A stretch of 64,000 bases of DNA from NCBI RefSeq assembly GCF_002443255.2, contig NW_019211455.1, positions 33,819,472-33,883,471 of the forward strand, given 5' to 3'. Below the pieces are notes generated by a model, which saw only the letters and a list, made by a program, of their open reading frames with translations, did no database searches and was not told where the DNA came from. A program made the translations under genes and the position numbers. This DNA comes from Varroa destructor. Lineage: Eukaryota > Arthropoda > Arachnida > Mesostigmata > Varroidae. This document shows positions 26,201 through 39,445 of the stretch, in pieces. Each line of letters starts with the position of its first letter. The first letter of the stretch is position 1.

Positions 26201-29200
26201 ACAGCAATAACAACAAAATCGTTTGCAAGAATAACATTAGACCCAGAAACCGCCGTTAGCGAACAATAAAAAGGCCGAGCGGGCTTCCACACTGAAATTT
26301 AGAGCGTAAAATTATCGGAATAGCCAAGGTAGAACCCCTTCTATGGTTAATACAGAAACGATAAAGGGGACGGATGTCGCTGTCGACAGGAAGGGACGAT
26401 GCATTAAGCTTCATTTTAATTCTGGTTTTCTTTATAAAATTTTTATATTAAAATTTGCTGTATGAAATCTATAAAAAAAAAAAAAAGAACTCATAGAAGA
26501 CGACGACGACGTTCTATAATGTGATACGCTAAGACTGCTTGTTGAATGTTATTAGCAAGTTAAAACACTGAGAACAGTCCGATCCTTTAACGGAAATCAG
26601 TTTTTTCCTATTCTTTCGATAGAGAAAATAAAATAACTCTAAATTGCAATTTAAAGGTTGAATTCTTCTCGACTTTCTTTTCAGCTGCGAGTATATGGCT
26701 GTAATACAATTTTAGTAACGCCTGTCGTAAAAGTATGAACATTATATGAGGTGTGCCATGGACTTTTTTCCCTCAATTGATACTCACACTATCCATGAAG
26801 TTTTCCAGAGGATACTACTATGGCTTTGCTATATCTTGCAAAAAACAGGGACGTTTACTAATCTATTTATCCACATAGCATCAATTTACCGCGTCGGCGG
26901 TCTGTGAGTAAATCCGCTCTCTTCCCAGTTAAAAAAAAACAGGATCTAGTGAAGACAAACACACTGGTGTTGTCGACGAGAAATAACCAGACAACTAGAT
27001 TTCAGTAGATCAGGGACAAGCAATGGACGATGAGTCAACACAGTTGGAATACTGTCTTCTTCAACCATTGCTCGAAACGCAAGAACACATCGAGTCAAAG
27101 TGACAAGGTAAGATCAAGTACTTTCGGATAATTAACAATACTTAAAATGGAAATGAATGAACATAATAATATACCATAAGGCAATACCGTACGATATGAA
27201 AAGGCACGAAAAATATTAATACAAAAGTTTCAACTTTCACCACCAGAGCAATATTTCATCATTTAGTTCTTTGTATTTAAAATATTCTCCTGTATAGGTG
27301 AACTACGCATTTTTTTTAACTAGCCGGGTCGTCTTCGTCTTGTTAATGATTAGTGGTGTACACGATTAAAAAAAAAACAGCTTCTCATACTGTTGATCGC
27401 GGTAGGCGCCAACGTGTCCCCCCGACCGCCCACGTAGACATACACATTTTCATTTTACTGCCAAAACTATCGTAAAAACAATAACATCAACTTGAATATT
27501 CGCAACAAAACAACACCCAAAAACATTAAAAATCGTCATTATCATCATCCTCGTCAACAGCAATCACAATACCGATAGACCTCAGTGCACAATTGTGGCA
27601 CTTGACACCAATAGTACATTGAAAGAGTAATATATTAAAACCTGCTGTGTCCTGCTGCCAAAGCTGCGGAAGTAGGAAAGAGAAGTTAGGAAATATCAAA
27701 AACCAAAGCTTTCTAAAAAGCTGTGACCACGCGCATAAACACATACGGTAATTACTTCACTACTTCGCCAGATAATACGATCACTTGACCTCGCGTTTTC
27801 TTAGCACGTTCAGAATTTGTTTTCTTTGATAAGGAAATATTGATATCTGATAAAATCTTGCCTAAGAAAAAGCATATTCGCCCTTTCTTCCACCTTTCTT
27901 TGATACTAGTATTCTCCTTTTCATTTCAACTTTAGTTATTTACCTTTTCAAAATACAGACTGTTGTCTAGATCATGGAATCCAATATAAAGAAAATGATT
28001 ACCTTTTCCCTCACTCGAGTCCGTGTAGGTTTCAGCTAACTACTCCTAAATTAATGCCAACGTAAAATCTGACTACTAAAGGCAACTTCTATCGAGGAGC
28101 ACCTGCTTTTATATGGCTATATTAGGGCAATTATTAAGTTTGATTAATGAATAGTGTGTACCTCCCACTTGACGATAACCATTCCACGATCTCAGAAGTT
28201 CAAGTGAAAAGATTTGAATCGAAAAATAACAGAATGTCATTGGTTAAAATGGCGCATATTTAGTTTAATATTACTATCTTATAATATAACAAAAAACACT
28301 TTCTGTCTTTTCTATGGTTTTGCTATTACTTTTTACAAAAGCTCCCCTACAACACATCAAAGTAAACGGAATTTACTCTTTATAGACAGAAACATGTAGG
28401 TTTATATTTCGTGAGTCCTAAATTGATTATTCAGAAAGCTGGAGTCGGCAGTTGAATAATTACTTTGCTCAAACGGTAGTAGTTTTTATGTTAAATCGAC
28501 AAATGTCGCTGAGATCACGTGAAACAACTACAAATACGTAAACGGTTAACTCGAAAGGTGTATAAATCACATTTATCAGCGTTCATAAATACTCACGTAT
28601 TTCATCATGCAATCAATCCATTTAATTCAATTTAAGCTTAGCTTTTTTTTAACACATATTCATAAATGAAGACTGTAAGGTAAACATTTTTATTGAACTT
28701 TGATTTTGACTGCGATATTACGTGTCTAGGTCTTGCTCGTACAACTGTAACTATTTTAAATGCAGCCAGCAAGAATATTAGTGTTAGGCTTCTCGTGATC
28801 ATATATGGTAAACAACAAAAGTAACAATGACAATTATAGCAAAAACAGCAGGAATAATTGTACCTCGATAAGGGGTGATAAAAATAATAATATAACAGTC
28901 TTTCATCGGAAGGAATATCTTCTCTAAGACAGCGCCAAAGTAACCGAAAATAACTGTCACACCATGTATCCTACTAATTTAAAGAGGAGGAAAGTGGTAT
29001 CCACCTACAACCGATCCAAATACCTATCCTATGCCAGCTTAGCCTTCCGTTTTGAATAAGTTTGATTTGGCCTATTATCGTCACTAGTTGAGATTCAAGT
29101 TGCCGTCACTGTTATCCTTATCTCGTAGAGATTTAAGTCCAAAATGAAACAGTAACACATTATACCAGAGCAATAACAAGAGAACAACAATATGTGTTGA

Positions 29201-29570
29201 CAATAACGTTTTAGCGTGGGTCAGAAAAGTGATCTCTGATCTTATTTGCACCACTCATGTGGCGAACTCCAATATAAGGCTGTTTTCCTGCTACAATTTT
29301 CAGTCATCATAATATAAATAGCCATTGTGGGTTTATAATGTTGCTGATTCAGAACCTAATAGTTTATTTCGACTTAACCGGAGGCACTGTTATGACTTGC
29401 AGTTCCTCACGCTCTTATCTGATGGTAACAATTCTGAGCATAGAAGTGATGCTACCAGGAGAAATAAACCAATATATACTAATAATATCATAAACGAATA
29501 TCAACGACTTCTGCGGTGTCAGGCGGCCCTGTACTATAGTTCAACTGAAGCGAAAGCAATTGTTGACATC
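20236..29570. other. Long non-coding stretch
   Basis: No supported gene over more than 9 kb. Open frames at 20621-20922 (minus, two frames) and 22867-23187 (plus, 106 codons) are the longest, with no domain, and the second overlaps an imperfect hairpin. A tRNA-like B-box word (GGTTCGATTC, minus) lies at 25610-25619 without a convincing A box. Confidence 0.35.
23075..23122. repeat. Imperfect inverted repeat
   Basis: Arms CTCTCTGCGCCAATC and GATTGGCGTAGAGA pair over about 14 positions with one G-T wobble, separated by a 16-base loop. Confidence 0.6.
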
Positions 29571-31867
29571 TTTGTATGACATAAGGTTTAAGCTGTTGTT
29601 GTTGTCGCTGCTGTTGCTTCTTCTCGTCCACCCAACGCTGCTGTTAAACAACAAGTGGCCAATGTTAACAGCATCAACAAAAGTACCAAATAGAGCAACA
29701 AGCACGACTGGCAATACTACTGAAACCACTACTTTAAATTAAATGCTTTTTTCGACTTTTGCGTCCGGAGCCGCCGCTAGACGTTATTACATCAGACAGT
29801 TGCCTACTATTGCCACTACCCGTCGCGTAAAACAAAGTAGAAGCAGCAGCAGCATGAAGTAGCCGCGGCACCGTTGCTATCAAATGGCACCAGGAATAGC
29901 GTAGCAACAGCAACGACAACCGCAGTGGTGGTGGTGGTTGTAGCGCTAGCCAAGTGAATCGCCATAGTAGAAGCAGCAACCTATTGTTTTACAAATGGGA
30001 CCATGACGACACTCGCTCACTCACACACAATAACAGCGATGGCGACGACAAGGAGCAGCCGCAACTCAACAACAGCGATAGCCTGCACTACAACAGCGGA
30101 AAGCGATGGCAGCAGCAACAACAACCCCTAAAGCAGCTATGGACAATTGCAGAAGGAATAACACGACAACTCTACCGCCACCGACACTACGGGAACCAGC
30201 AGCAGCAGCAGCAGCAATGGAATAATTGTCATAGGACTAAACAGTTACTGTCATCGCTGTTGTGTACTTGATGCTAACGACAGTGCCGACGGTAACGAAA
30301 AACACGCTTTGAAGTTTTAGACTAGCTTTCGCCATTTGCAGTACCAGCAAAAACGACAACGCTTATATTTGTAGAAAGTTAATTAAGGTCTTTCTGGTTC
30401 TAAAACATTGTTCGCTTTAGAAAGAAAGCAGATTAAGCCAGTTCGTTCGGACCAATAATTGCGAAGCCAGCAATTGTTCGAATTTACTCGAACTATGCGG
30501 TTAGTCTTAGCTTTACCTAATTACGAGTTTAGAGATGGTACCTTTGATTTTATTTCTTCGCTATAGTGTCGCAGTGATTAATACCCAGTGAACAAGAACA
30601 GCACTCGATATAATAATACCCTTGGTAAATCCTTTGCGACCGGTTTGTTAAGCATTAATGGCCTCTCTACAAAAAAAAGTAGTATATTAGAGTAGGCAGG
30701 CAATGGCATTTCTTGAAGCACTAATGTTACAATTCTAGATGTTGAGGCGAAGCAAAAGTGCTAAAAAGATTAAAATGTAAGAATTTTTTTACGGCGCGTT
30801 TACATGTACGTATGGTAATGATCTGGTTACGGATCTAAACCGTAGCTGCGACACCGGCTAGCGGCAGTAAGAGGGGGTTTCTTCGGAGCGTCGAGCCGCG
30901 CGCACTGCTGCTGCCATTACTACACTACTATTGTATTGCTAACTCCCATTGCCGCCAAACACCGCTTCCCATCAACGATTACGCTGGAAGCCGTCGAATA
31001 TATAGTACACACTACCAACGACGAGCAGCAGCAGCAGCAGCAGTGTTGGTGCCAGCGATGCGCCGTCCACTGGCCTGAGCGCGATTTTTGTCAGAGCGAG
31101 GTACCAGAGCCAGAGCTGCCGGATTGGCAAGCACCAGCCACTCAGCTCTGTTTGTCGCCGCCTTGTAGAGCGTAAGCACGCAAACCAGTATACCAAGCAG
31201 TTAGAAAGTACACCGCGCCACCTCTTCCGTAATAGGCAGGCGGGGTGGCCCATAGTTCCGATAAGCGAGCGAACTGTGGGATTGTAGCGCGGGATACATC
31301 AGCACAACAAGCACTGTTACCAGTGGTGGTAACAGTTAACGCCCAGACTATTTTTATTATCGTGAATCTTATAGGTAAAACGAAAAATTACACATATTAA
31401 ATGATTGCGACTAATTACATTTGATGTTGGCTGGTAATGCAACGTAATAACCCTGCTTTAATCGTTTTTCAAACACATGTTTTCGAAACCTTCAATAAAT
31501 TAATCCGTGCTTAGGTATAAGTGAACGAACCTCAAACTCAATCATCACAGACCGGCAGCACAATGAGTTGCATAGCAACCCCAGGGGTTCAGCTTAATAC
31601 AACTGTGCTATTCTTCAGATGCATTAAACTCATATAGAGAGACTACTTTAACAAGTACCCGGCAGATTATTTTCTACTTAAACAGAAAAACACCGTAGCA
31701 CCGCACTCACAGGAAAACGCACAACTCACGCACACAGTTAACTGTAAGAAAGGGCCGCGGCTGCAGTGCTGCCGAAGTATCTATGACCAGCAGTCGCAGC
31801 GGCCGGTCCACCAGCGAGCCACAGGATTGACGGATAGAGCAACAGTAGTTACCCAGCCAATAGTGTA

Positions 31868-31932
31868 GTAATAATAATAGTAGCAGTAGTAGTAGTAGTA
31901 ACAACAACAACAACAACAACAGCAGCAGCAAG

Positions 31933-31972
<40 letters not shown>
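31868..31972. repeat. Compound TAG/AAC/AGC microsatellite
   Basis: A run of TAG/TAA units leads into AAC units, a short AGC run, then a longer AAC run. It gives long but meaningless open frames in all three minus-strand frames. Confidence 0.95.
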
Positions 31973-31973
<1 letters not shown>

Positions 31974-32116
31974 GCGGGGCTACTATCCATGTCACCCATC
32001 GGCACACACTCACTACTGGCGATGAAGGCGGCACTCTAGTCCAGTTGTTGTCAATCCGGGGCACATTTTGTCGTTCGACGAACATGTCACATCGTTGCAC
32101 TATCAAAACACACTAA

Positions 32117-32123
32117 ACCTACC
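32117..32123 (-). other. Consensus minus-strand splice donor (possible non-coding first exon)
   Basis: The minus strand reads GTGTCAG|GTAGGT with the exon side at 32123 and above. No suitable acceptor with an open continuation is visible close by. It could be the donor of an upstream exon of the minus-strand zinc-finger gene, whose first visible exon has an acceptor at 3954, but this 28-kb link is speculative. Confidence 0.3.
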
Positions 32124-32749
32124 TGACACTCGTTGGAAGCCGACTAGGTCGTAGAATTTGCAAAAATCACCAACATTCCAGAGAGCGCTTGAACAGGCCA
32201 CTGTTTACAATGATGTGCTGATCTTTGACGAACGCCAGTCGGCAAAATAGGGAGAGGGCGGGCGAGTGACGGTCCTGTTGACGGCGCCTGGGTGGGACCT
32301 GAGTACCATTGCCGAAGCAGCGGCGGCAGCGACGACGACGACGACGGCAGCATGAACGAGCGAGAGGCAGCGGCCGTAGCGGCAATGAGCAGATGACGCA
32401 GCAGTAGCTGATGATTATGATGATCGATAAATATAATTGAAACAAAAAAAAACCGTTAATATACTGTTACTTCCTTACTCAGCGGTTGATATTTGCATTG
32501 TATGCCCACTAGACAGCGCACAGATGGGCAGCCGTCGTCGTCGTCGCCGCCGCCTGCTGTTATTGCATTTGGAGTGTTCATCGAGCGCCGCAAGAGTCGC
32601 CGCTGAGGCAGGGTAAAGAGTTGAGAATTGAAGTAAACGTCAAGCAAAAGTCAGCGACAGGCCGTATGCATGGCCACACTAGAAAAATTGTTGTTGTCGT
32701 GGAGTCTTGTTCAGATGAACTTAGAGAAATCATAATACGAACGACCACT

Positions 32750-32812
32750 GCTACTGCTTCTACTACTACTACTGCTACTACTACGACTACTGCTGCTGCT
32801 GCTGCTGCTGGT
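32750..32812. repeat. ACT/CTG trinucleotide microsatellite
   Basis: CTACTACTACTGCTACTACTAC-type units run into six CTG units. Confidence 0.9.
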
Positions 32813-33000
32813 GTTTGGCAGCGACGCTACGGGGTGCGTAGGTTTTTCGACGGCAACGATTACCGCGGCTATAGCAGCAGTACTGAGTGGCGATGTTCAC
32901 GGTGGTGCTGCTGAACGAGGAGGAGGAGGAGGAGGGTAGGGTCAGCAGATGGATTTTTTCAGGCGTAACATTTCATTTTGGGTGAGGAGGTGCTTCTCGT

Positions 33001-35900
33001 TGACGCTACTGTTACTACCGTTGTTAGCATATCTCTTAGATTGATCTGACGGCTAAACGTAATTGAATATAGTGGGAAAATTCTTGAAAACATTGTAATT
33101 ATTTTTTGGGGACGCAGGCTAAGGTTTTTTCAGCGTAGGCGATATCGATGCTTACTAAACATAGTAGAAGGTCCAGTTAAGTAGTTTAACAGAAAACAGT
33201 TTGCAAAATGTGCATTTATGTTTTAAGGGATATGCATACAAGTATATAATCAATGTATGCGTCCGGTACATATAAAATAAGAAGAACTAGCACCAAGGCA
33301 CCTACTTATGACAAGGCCGAAAAAATCATCTTAAATTATGTAATATTGAAAAATAGTTTGGAGCTTTGTTAATACTTTATGCTAGTTATTTGTTGGGAAA
33401 GCAGAGTCTTTTTAGAAATCCAGTTTTTCCAGAAAATTTGCCTCGTCGTACCCTTAAAAAGATGCCAACAAACCGTAGATAAATCGTTTTTGTTGTTTTA
33501 GTCACGCGACGGCGAAAATAATATTAATTTCTCAATAATAAAAAAAAATAGCCTCGATCTAGTGTCCATCTAAGATGTTACTAATGATTTTTTCGGGTAC
33601 ATTTTTCACTCGCTTTATAGACATCCGATACGTAGTCACAACCTATGAAATTTCCAATAACTAAATTTGCAGCGTACAGTGAGTAAGTAAGCAGCAACGG
33701 AAGTAAAATTCATTGTAAATAATGTTTTAGAGCCAGCTAGCAACCAAGTCGTCCTAAGTTGCTAAGTTTTCCTTAACTATTTGTAGGTTTCAATGTTTTT
33801 TCGAGCGATTTTCTTCACATAAGCTAATCGAAATAATACCATTTTTTTTTCATGGAGCCTGAGACCTGTATGAAAATTAGAATACAATCATTCCATACGA
33901 ATTCGCAGTTAATTTGACCATTTTTTTTTTTACTTTTTCAAAAATGGTGTTAAAATCTTAGTCACCGAAGTAAGCATTGTTACTTCGATCGAATTAAACG
34001 ACTATGATATATGGTTGTTTATTATTCACCGGATAGTTTGCGAATTCCCTGAATCACTGACGTAGTAGTCGGAAACTTATTCCTTAGCTATTTCAACTTC
34101 CAAAAACTGATGTCATCAATGCTCTGCGAGAGTCAGGTCTTGTGGGTCTTTGTTTGCATTTTGTTTGATCGGTAAAAATATTTTCTTTTCAACTATACTG
34201 TTTAGTTTAATTAGTTAACTTTTATAATGTTCTGCATTAAGAGTTTGAGGAAAGTCTAGAAGCTTAAAGCAGAACACTTCCTTTATATTATGCTAACCAA
34301 ATGCATGGAAAAATTTCTCGCTTTGGGCAAGATTCGACTGGTTCTCTAGAGTTAACTCATGTCATTTTGTACTTACTATTGAGAAAAGGCTTTAAATCTC
34401 GTGGTTACTAATATTATTACGATCATTTCTTATTAACTGTGGCAAGTAATGGTATTGCAGTGAAGCAAGCATACGTAATACTATCCTGCTATAATAAATT
34501 TTAACAATTATCGATAATACATAGTTCGTCGTTCAGGACGCGAGACCAAATTCGAAACAGCTGAGATCGCGTGTGTTATGTCTGTTACGAAAGGCTAGCA
34601 GTTTTTAATATAAATCAGGGTGTATTACTGTTTCTCCTCGATCCTTTTCTTTGTCCCTACGTGATCAGTGGATCTGATAAAATCTAGTAGACAGCACTGA
34701 ACATGAATCTCGATTCACCTAGTGATATAAAAAGGATTGACAAATGTTCTCAGAGTCAGTTTTCAGTTGAGGAATAGTACTGATGAATAATGTGAAGCTC
34801 AAATCTCGCGGAATGTAGATGAAGTGAAGTAATCTCTATTTTATTTAAAAAAAAAAGACAGTTATCGTGCACAGATGATATTTAAGCATCTTGTGATGTA
34901 TGCGATAAATGTTCCAGCTCTGCATTATAAATACTTCAAACATATTTACGTAAACATATATAATACACCCCTAAGATTTTAGCTGTTTCAGCAGGTGTCA
35001 TCCTCATCCCATTGCTGAGGATGCAGATTAAAATACTTGGAAACACGATGGGACTTCTGAAGGCGATAAAACATACGCTTATCGGCATTATCTTGGAGTT
35101 TTAAGACTGATGTCAGTGTTGTGACTTCGTTATTGATTATATGTTTTCATGGCACACGCCGAATAAATATAGATTCTACACGCTCGTGAACTCTGTGGTG
35201 TCGTTTTAGACAGGGCTGTCAGGCTTTACGGCAGTATATTTTAATCAAACGAAATTGTTAAAATGATTCAAAGTTTTTTGTATGAAAGATTTCAAATTAG
35301 GATTCCGGCTTAGATTTCTTGCATAATGTGGGCGTTTCAATGCCAAGTGGGTGCTACAAGGACGCCATGATCTCATATAGATTTGACCATGGGTGTAGCA
35401 TCCGCATTTAAAATATGCCATTATATGTCTTTCAGGCTAAGAACAGAAACAATTATGCCCTTTTATTTAAATCATTGAGATGAACGTAGTTAAACTATGA
35501 ACGGTTATATGAATCTAACTAATATTTAAGAGAAAAAAAAATCGCGTATTTTATATCTAAATGGGTAGTGAAATTGATTCGAGGTAAGATCTTTTCAAAA
35601 TGCCGGGTTGGCAAACTCTATGCCTGCTGAAACTGAATACGAAAGGATTTGTTTTCTAGATGATTATATATTTAGGACACTAAGTGCCTATGAATTCTAA
35701 GGGCGATCAACTTATCAACTAGCGTAGCAGAGCTTAGAAGTATATACAATCAAACATGTTTTTGTTGTTATTGTAACCACAACAAACTCAACAGTCATTA
35801 TTATTATTGTTGGATGTCGCCCACTCTGGCATCGTGTCTGCCATCTCTGTGACAGTAAATCTTTTTTTGAAAAAAATATGTTACGCTTATCCAATGAAAT
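33001..35900. other. Non-coding stretch
   Basis: AT-rich sequence with no open frame above 60 codons and no recognised repeat family. Confidence 0.5.
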
Positions 35901-35918
35901 AAGACAACCCGCATCGGT

Positions 35919-36505
35919 CTGATCCGCAAAAACGGAGTTACAGTTGATTCTGCTCAGTGTCGCCCAATTAATATGCATTTTATATTAAACAAAATCGTCG
36001 ACAAAATATTGATACAGCAGGTATCTTTGTGTTTAAAAAAAAAAAAAAAAAAGACAGTTCTTTCAATCAAAACTGATTTTGATTGATGGAAACACGGGAC
36101 TCTGCCAATGACTACCAACGTTGATTGAACCGCGCACCGTTAATGGCTGAGGACCCATAGCACACCTTCGATGTAGTACACCAGCGGATGTACAGCTTTC
36201 GAAGTTTGCCGTCTCAGATTCAGTTTCACGGTGATTCCTGTGCGTCGCCAATTGATGTTGGGGCAACGCCGCTAGAGAAGCAAAACCTTGAATTAAAGGT
36301 CTTTCTAAGTGCATGCCCAGTAATAATTTTGTGTTTGGTTAACGATATAAAGAATGCAGTGAAATGCACTGTCATCATATACACTAACGACACCACCTTT
36401 AAATATGCAGGAAAGCCTTCTAACCACGTTCATTGCGTAGTTCCTTTCTTAGGAAAAATGTCCTGTACCGTAAAAGAAATTGCTATCTACCCGAAAAACC
36501 CATAA
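35919..36505 (+). mobile_element. Non-LTR retrotransposon remnant (reverse transcriptase pieces)
   Basis: At 35919-36035 the plus strand encodes CRPINMHFILNKIVDKIL, which resembles the conserved YRPIS...SKIFEKIL block of LINE reverse transcriptases. After an A-rich run and a frame change, 36188-36505 encodes VNDIKNAVKCTVIIYTNDT, matching the block with the catalytic YADD box; here it reads YTND (about 36380-36391). The blocks are in the right order and at reduced spacing. The upstream endonuclease and the 3' end are not visible. The changed catalytic box, the frame change and the truncation make it dead. The clade cannot be assigned by eye. Confidence 0.6.
36034..36052. repeat. Poly-A tract
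   Basis: An A-rich run within the retrotransposon remnant, between its two recognisable reverse-transcriptase blocks. Confidence 0.8.
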
Positions 36506-36509
36506 GCAC

Positions 36510-39099
36510 CGATATGTTATACCGCTAATGGTCTGTTTTCGTGCCCTGTACTCGTGCCCGACAATTACGTCATAGAACCAGCGCCTATGGTTTGTCAGTT
36601 CTTTGGCGTTTGACCCGGCGCCACTCTCTCCGAGCACGTCTCCGGGCATCGCCGGCCTCCTCAGTGAACTGGTCCTCTCGGCTAACGTACGCCGTTTCTT
36701 GCATTGGTATATATATACTCATTAAGCATGACGCAAATACTATTTGAAGCCAAGCGAAAGAAGAGAAAGTACAACAGTACCATTTTAGTAACATATAATT
36801 GTAATATTGATATTATTAAGAAAGCATTGATACAATATGTTACTAAGACTTCGCTAAGAACTTCGTTAAGAAGATCGCAAGTTGGTTTATCTACTAAACT
36901 CTTTGCCGACCCCGCACGGGGCTCTAACCCCTGTAACAAGTCTTCCATAAACTCTATCAAGTTCATACACATACTTTTTTAGATGAAGGTGATGTCCTAC
37001 AGAACAATATAAAAGCTTGCTCGTTGCTAATCTCTTAGGTAATGTCAAATCCAAAATGGCATTTCTCTGACCATTCTTCAGTGACACTTCTTCCGCACAT
37101 CATCACCGCAGCCAAATTTTAGGCAGCGGGGGAATGAAAAAACAGGCTGTAGGTAGCTGAAAAGTGGTTGTTGCGAATATGTGGCGTCAAGACCACGGAG
37201 CGAAACAGTTGCTGCATCTTAGATATTCCGTAGCTAGTTTTGTGTTGATATCGATATCACAAAAGCGGTGCTTTCATCCTTGGCCTGAAACACCTAGGCC
37301 TAAGTAAAGGTAAAGCAGTGAACCCATATGCACTGGAGGAACAAATGACGCGGAACTCACCCATTAGCTGTGAAACACACCGGCCGCTTAGGCAAGAGAT
37401 GGGACATAAAAGCAAAGAGCTCGGGAGGAGACATGTTAGACAGCATGACCTCTCAATACGGAAAACGCGCCTGAGAACGGCACTCTGAGACAGGATTACG
37501 GTCAAAAAAGAAGAATCGTGGAAAGCGAAAAGAGGCGGATAACGTTTCGTCTGCTAGCAGGAACAGGCGAAGTTATGCAACGAGCTTTGTCGGAGTATAA
37601 TGGCTCAGTGGGTGTGATCGCTTAACTAAATGGGTGAACGAGTGAGTTCCAAATCCCGACCCAAACCAATGGATCATTAAGGGAGAAACAGCTTCGTGTG
37701 CCTCGGTTATGAATAAAGATGTTCATTACATAGCTTTTGACACAATGAGAAACGCACGTATGATACTTTTTCAAATTATTACAAAAGGAAGGCTCCCCAT
37801 ACTGACTTCGCATCACAATAAAACTCAGTGTAAACTTGCCTGAACCTCGGATGAACCAGACTGAGCCTGAAGACAACGAAGATGGCTGTTGCGTCATGTG
37901 TGTCAAATGTGACAGTTGGCTTGATACTTAATTTCCTTCGCTCTTTAGACCTTTTGCGTCTCTCCAGCTTTCGAACGCCGTTCTTATCGCAAGGACTTTA
38001 CAGCACGTATGAACAATAGAAAGAACGGTGTTGTTCGCAGAGCCATACAGATAATATCAATGGATGGGGAACTGCCTAAGACCAACCAGATCCCAATGTT
38101 AGTTAGTCAATTAAATGCTCTTAATCTACCTCTTTTATCAGGAGGTTGATATTAATAAACTAAAACTCAACAGAAAATAATCTCTGCTAAAAATTTATTT
38201 GTGTTGATCTCTTGTCTGTAAAGTTTGAGTACATTTCTGTTTCTCTGAAACAAATGTCCGGATAATCGACCCGAAATAAATTCACTGCGGTGTTGATTTT
38301 ATTTTTTGTAACGGAATTATATTTTGATTTTTGTAACGGAAAACTATACAATCGTTGTCACGAAATATAACGTTATTAAACTATAACAGCGACATATGCA
38401 AAAACTCTGTGAAAATACTCGACGCTGTTAGTTTTTTTTTGTTAGTAATATTATTCTGTTTGGGACTATACAACGCATATGAGACAACAAGAAAGATAAC
38501 GTCACCTAATTGCATATTTATTACATACTTGAGCTAGCTAGAGTCGAGACGATTTTTTTTATTAACATAGAGCAATCCTTAATGTGTTCGTAGTAGGTTA
38601 GGTGGTTTCAGTTCGACCGAAGAGTAGCTAACTTAAATGTGTGGTATGTAGCGATGAAGGCTGTAATTTTTGTCTGTTTGTTTATTTTTTGGAAATTAAC
38701 AAGTAATCGTCCTAATAAATATCATTAACAAAAAATATGATGCTAAAGCAGATCCGTTAGACAATTCATTTTGAGCATATTCTAGTCGGATTTAGATAAG
38801 CTACTAACGCTGACCAGGATTTTGGCCGCACTAATGTTATTCTCGAATTATATATTTGTTATTATTTAGTCATATTTCATTATGGAAGTTGTTCTGTACT
38901 CTTAGAGCGTTCGATTGGAGACGTATGTCTAATCACAGGGTTGCGTGAGAGTATGCATAGCTCATACGAAATAATTACTTGAATAAATTGAACTAAAAGT
39001 GTTTAACGAGAGGAAGGTGAACCAGGGCGAGGCAAGTTCGTAACAAAATCTGGGACAACATTTAAGTTACAGACTAAGCGTCTCGAGCACCACAACGGA
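36510..39099. other. Intergenic stretch downstream of the FRRS1-like gene
   Basis: The 36530-36700 part is GC-richer with open frames on both strands, possibly a further piece of the retrotransposon or an unrelated remnant. The rest holds no supported gene. Confidence 0.35.
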
Positions 39100-39105
39100 T
39101 TTATT
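39100..39105 (-). terminator. Polyadenylation signal of the FRRS1-like gene
   Basis: AATAAA on the minus strand, about 135 bases past the stop codon, the first such hexamer seen downstream of it. Cleavage would fall 10-30 bases further down in coordinate. Confidence 0.5.
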
Positions 39106-39239
39106 AATATTATCATATCATATTTGATTTGTGGTTTGAAAATGGCGCGGCACATCGTTGGAGTACAAAAGTTGCATTTAGGTCCTGTCGCGGGGGCGTT
39201 AGATACATTGACGAGGGAGTAATCCTCGCTATAATATAA

Positions 39240-39445
39240 TTACAAAAGATCGGAGCCTGTTAGCCATATAACGACAACCATAGCGCCGGCAATGAAAAGT
39301 AATCCGATGATGTAGATACCAAGCACGAATCGTTGGAAGTCGCTGCCCGGGGAGTTCTTGGTTTCGACCAATGCTGCAGGTGATGACATCACAGTTGTGT
39401 TGTTAAAGCCTATAGTCTGCAGCTGGATATCCGGCACCGTAGATA
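39240..39445 (-). CDS. FRRS1: FRRS1-like, exon 10 (C-terminal membrane helix)
   Basis: 206 bases from acceptor TTGATTGTAG to the TAA at 39240-39242. It encodes a polar linker and a terminal hydrophobic helix (FVLGIYIIGLLFIAGAMVVV), as seen at the C-terminus of FRRS1 proteins. Confidence 0.92.

Larger units (their letters stand above)
29580..33000. other. GC-richer block dense in CAG/CAA/CTG/ACG repeats; possible promoter or first-exon region
   Basis: Triplet repeats crowd this 3.4-kb block on both strands: CTG/GTT near 29600-29650, CAG near 30197-30216 and 31025-31044, TAG/AAC/AGC at 31868-31972, ACG near 32331-32347, CTG/ACT at 32750-32812 and GGA near 32918-32935. Open frames such as 29954-30271 (plus, Gln/Asn-rich) and those at 31707-32106 (poly-Leu, Val or Cys depending on frame) are products of the repeats and are not called as genes. 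Base composition rises well above the flanks and includes CpG-rich words such as GCCGCGCGCAC near 30895. Such blocks in arthropods often lie around promoters and long 5' UTRs of regulatory genes; that is inference here. Confidence 0.4.

Noticed and set aside
29954..30271. Gln/Asn-rich 105-codon plus-strand frame
   Set aside because: Driven by CAG/CAA repeats, with no domain and no fitting splice sites; treated as part of the repeat-rich block.
31707..32106. Long minus-strand frames rich in Leu, Cys/Tyr or Val
   Set aside because: All three are translations of the same AAC/TAG/AGC microsatellite in different frames, so they show repeat structure, not genes.
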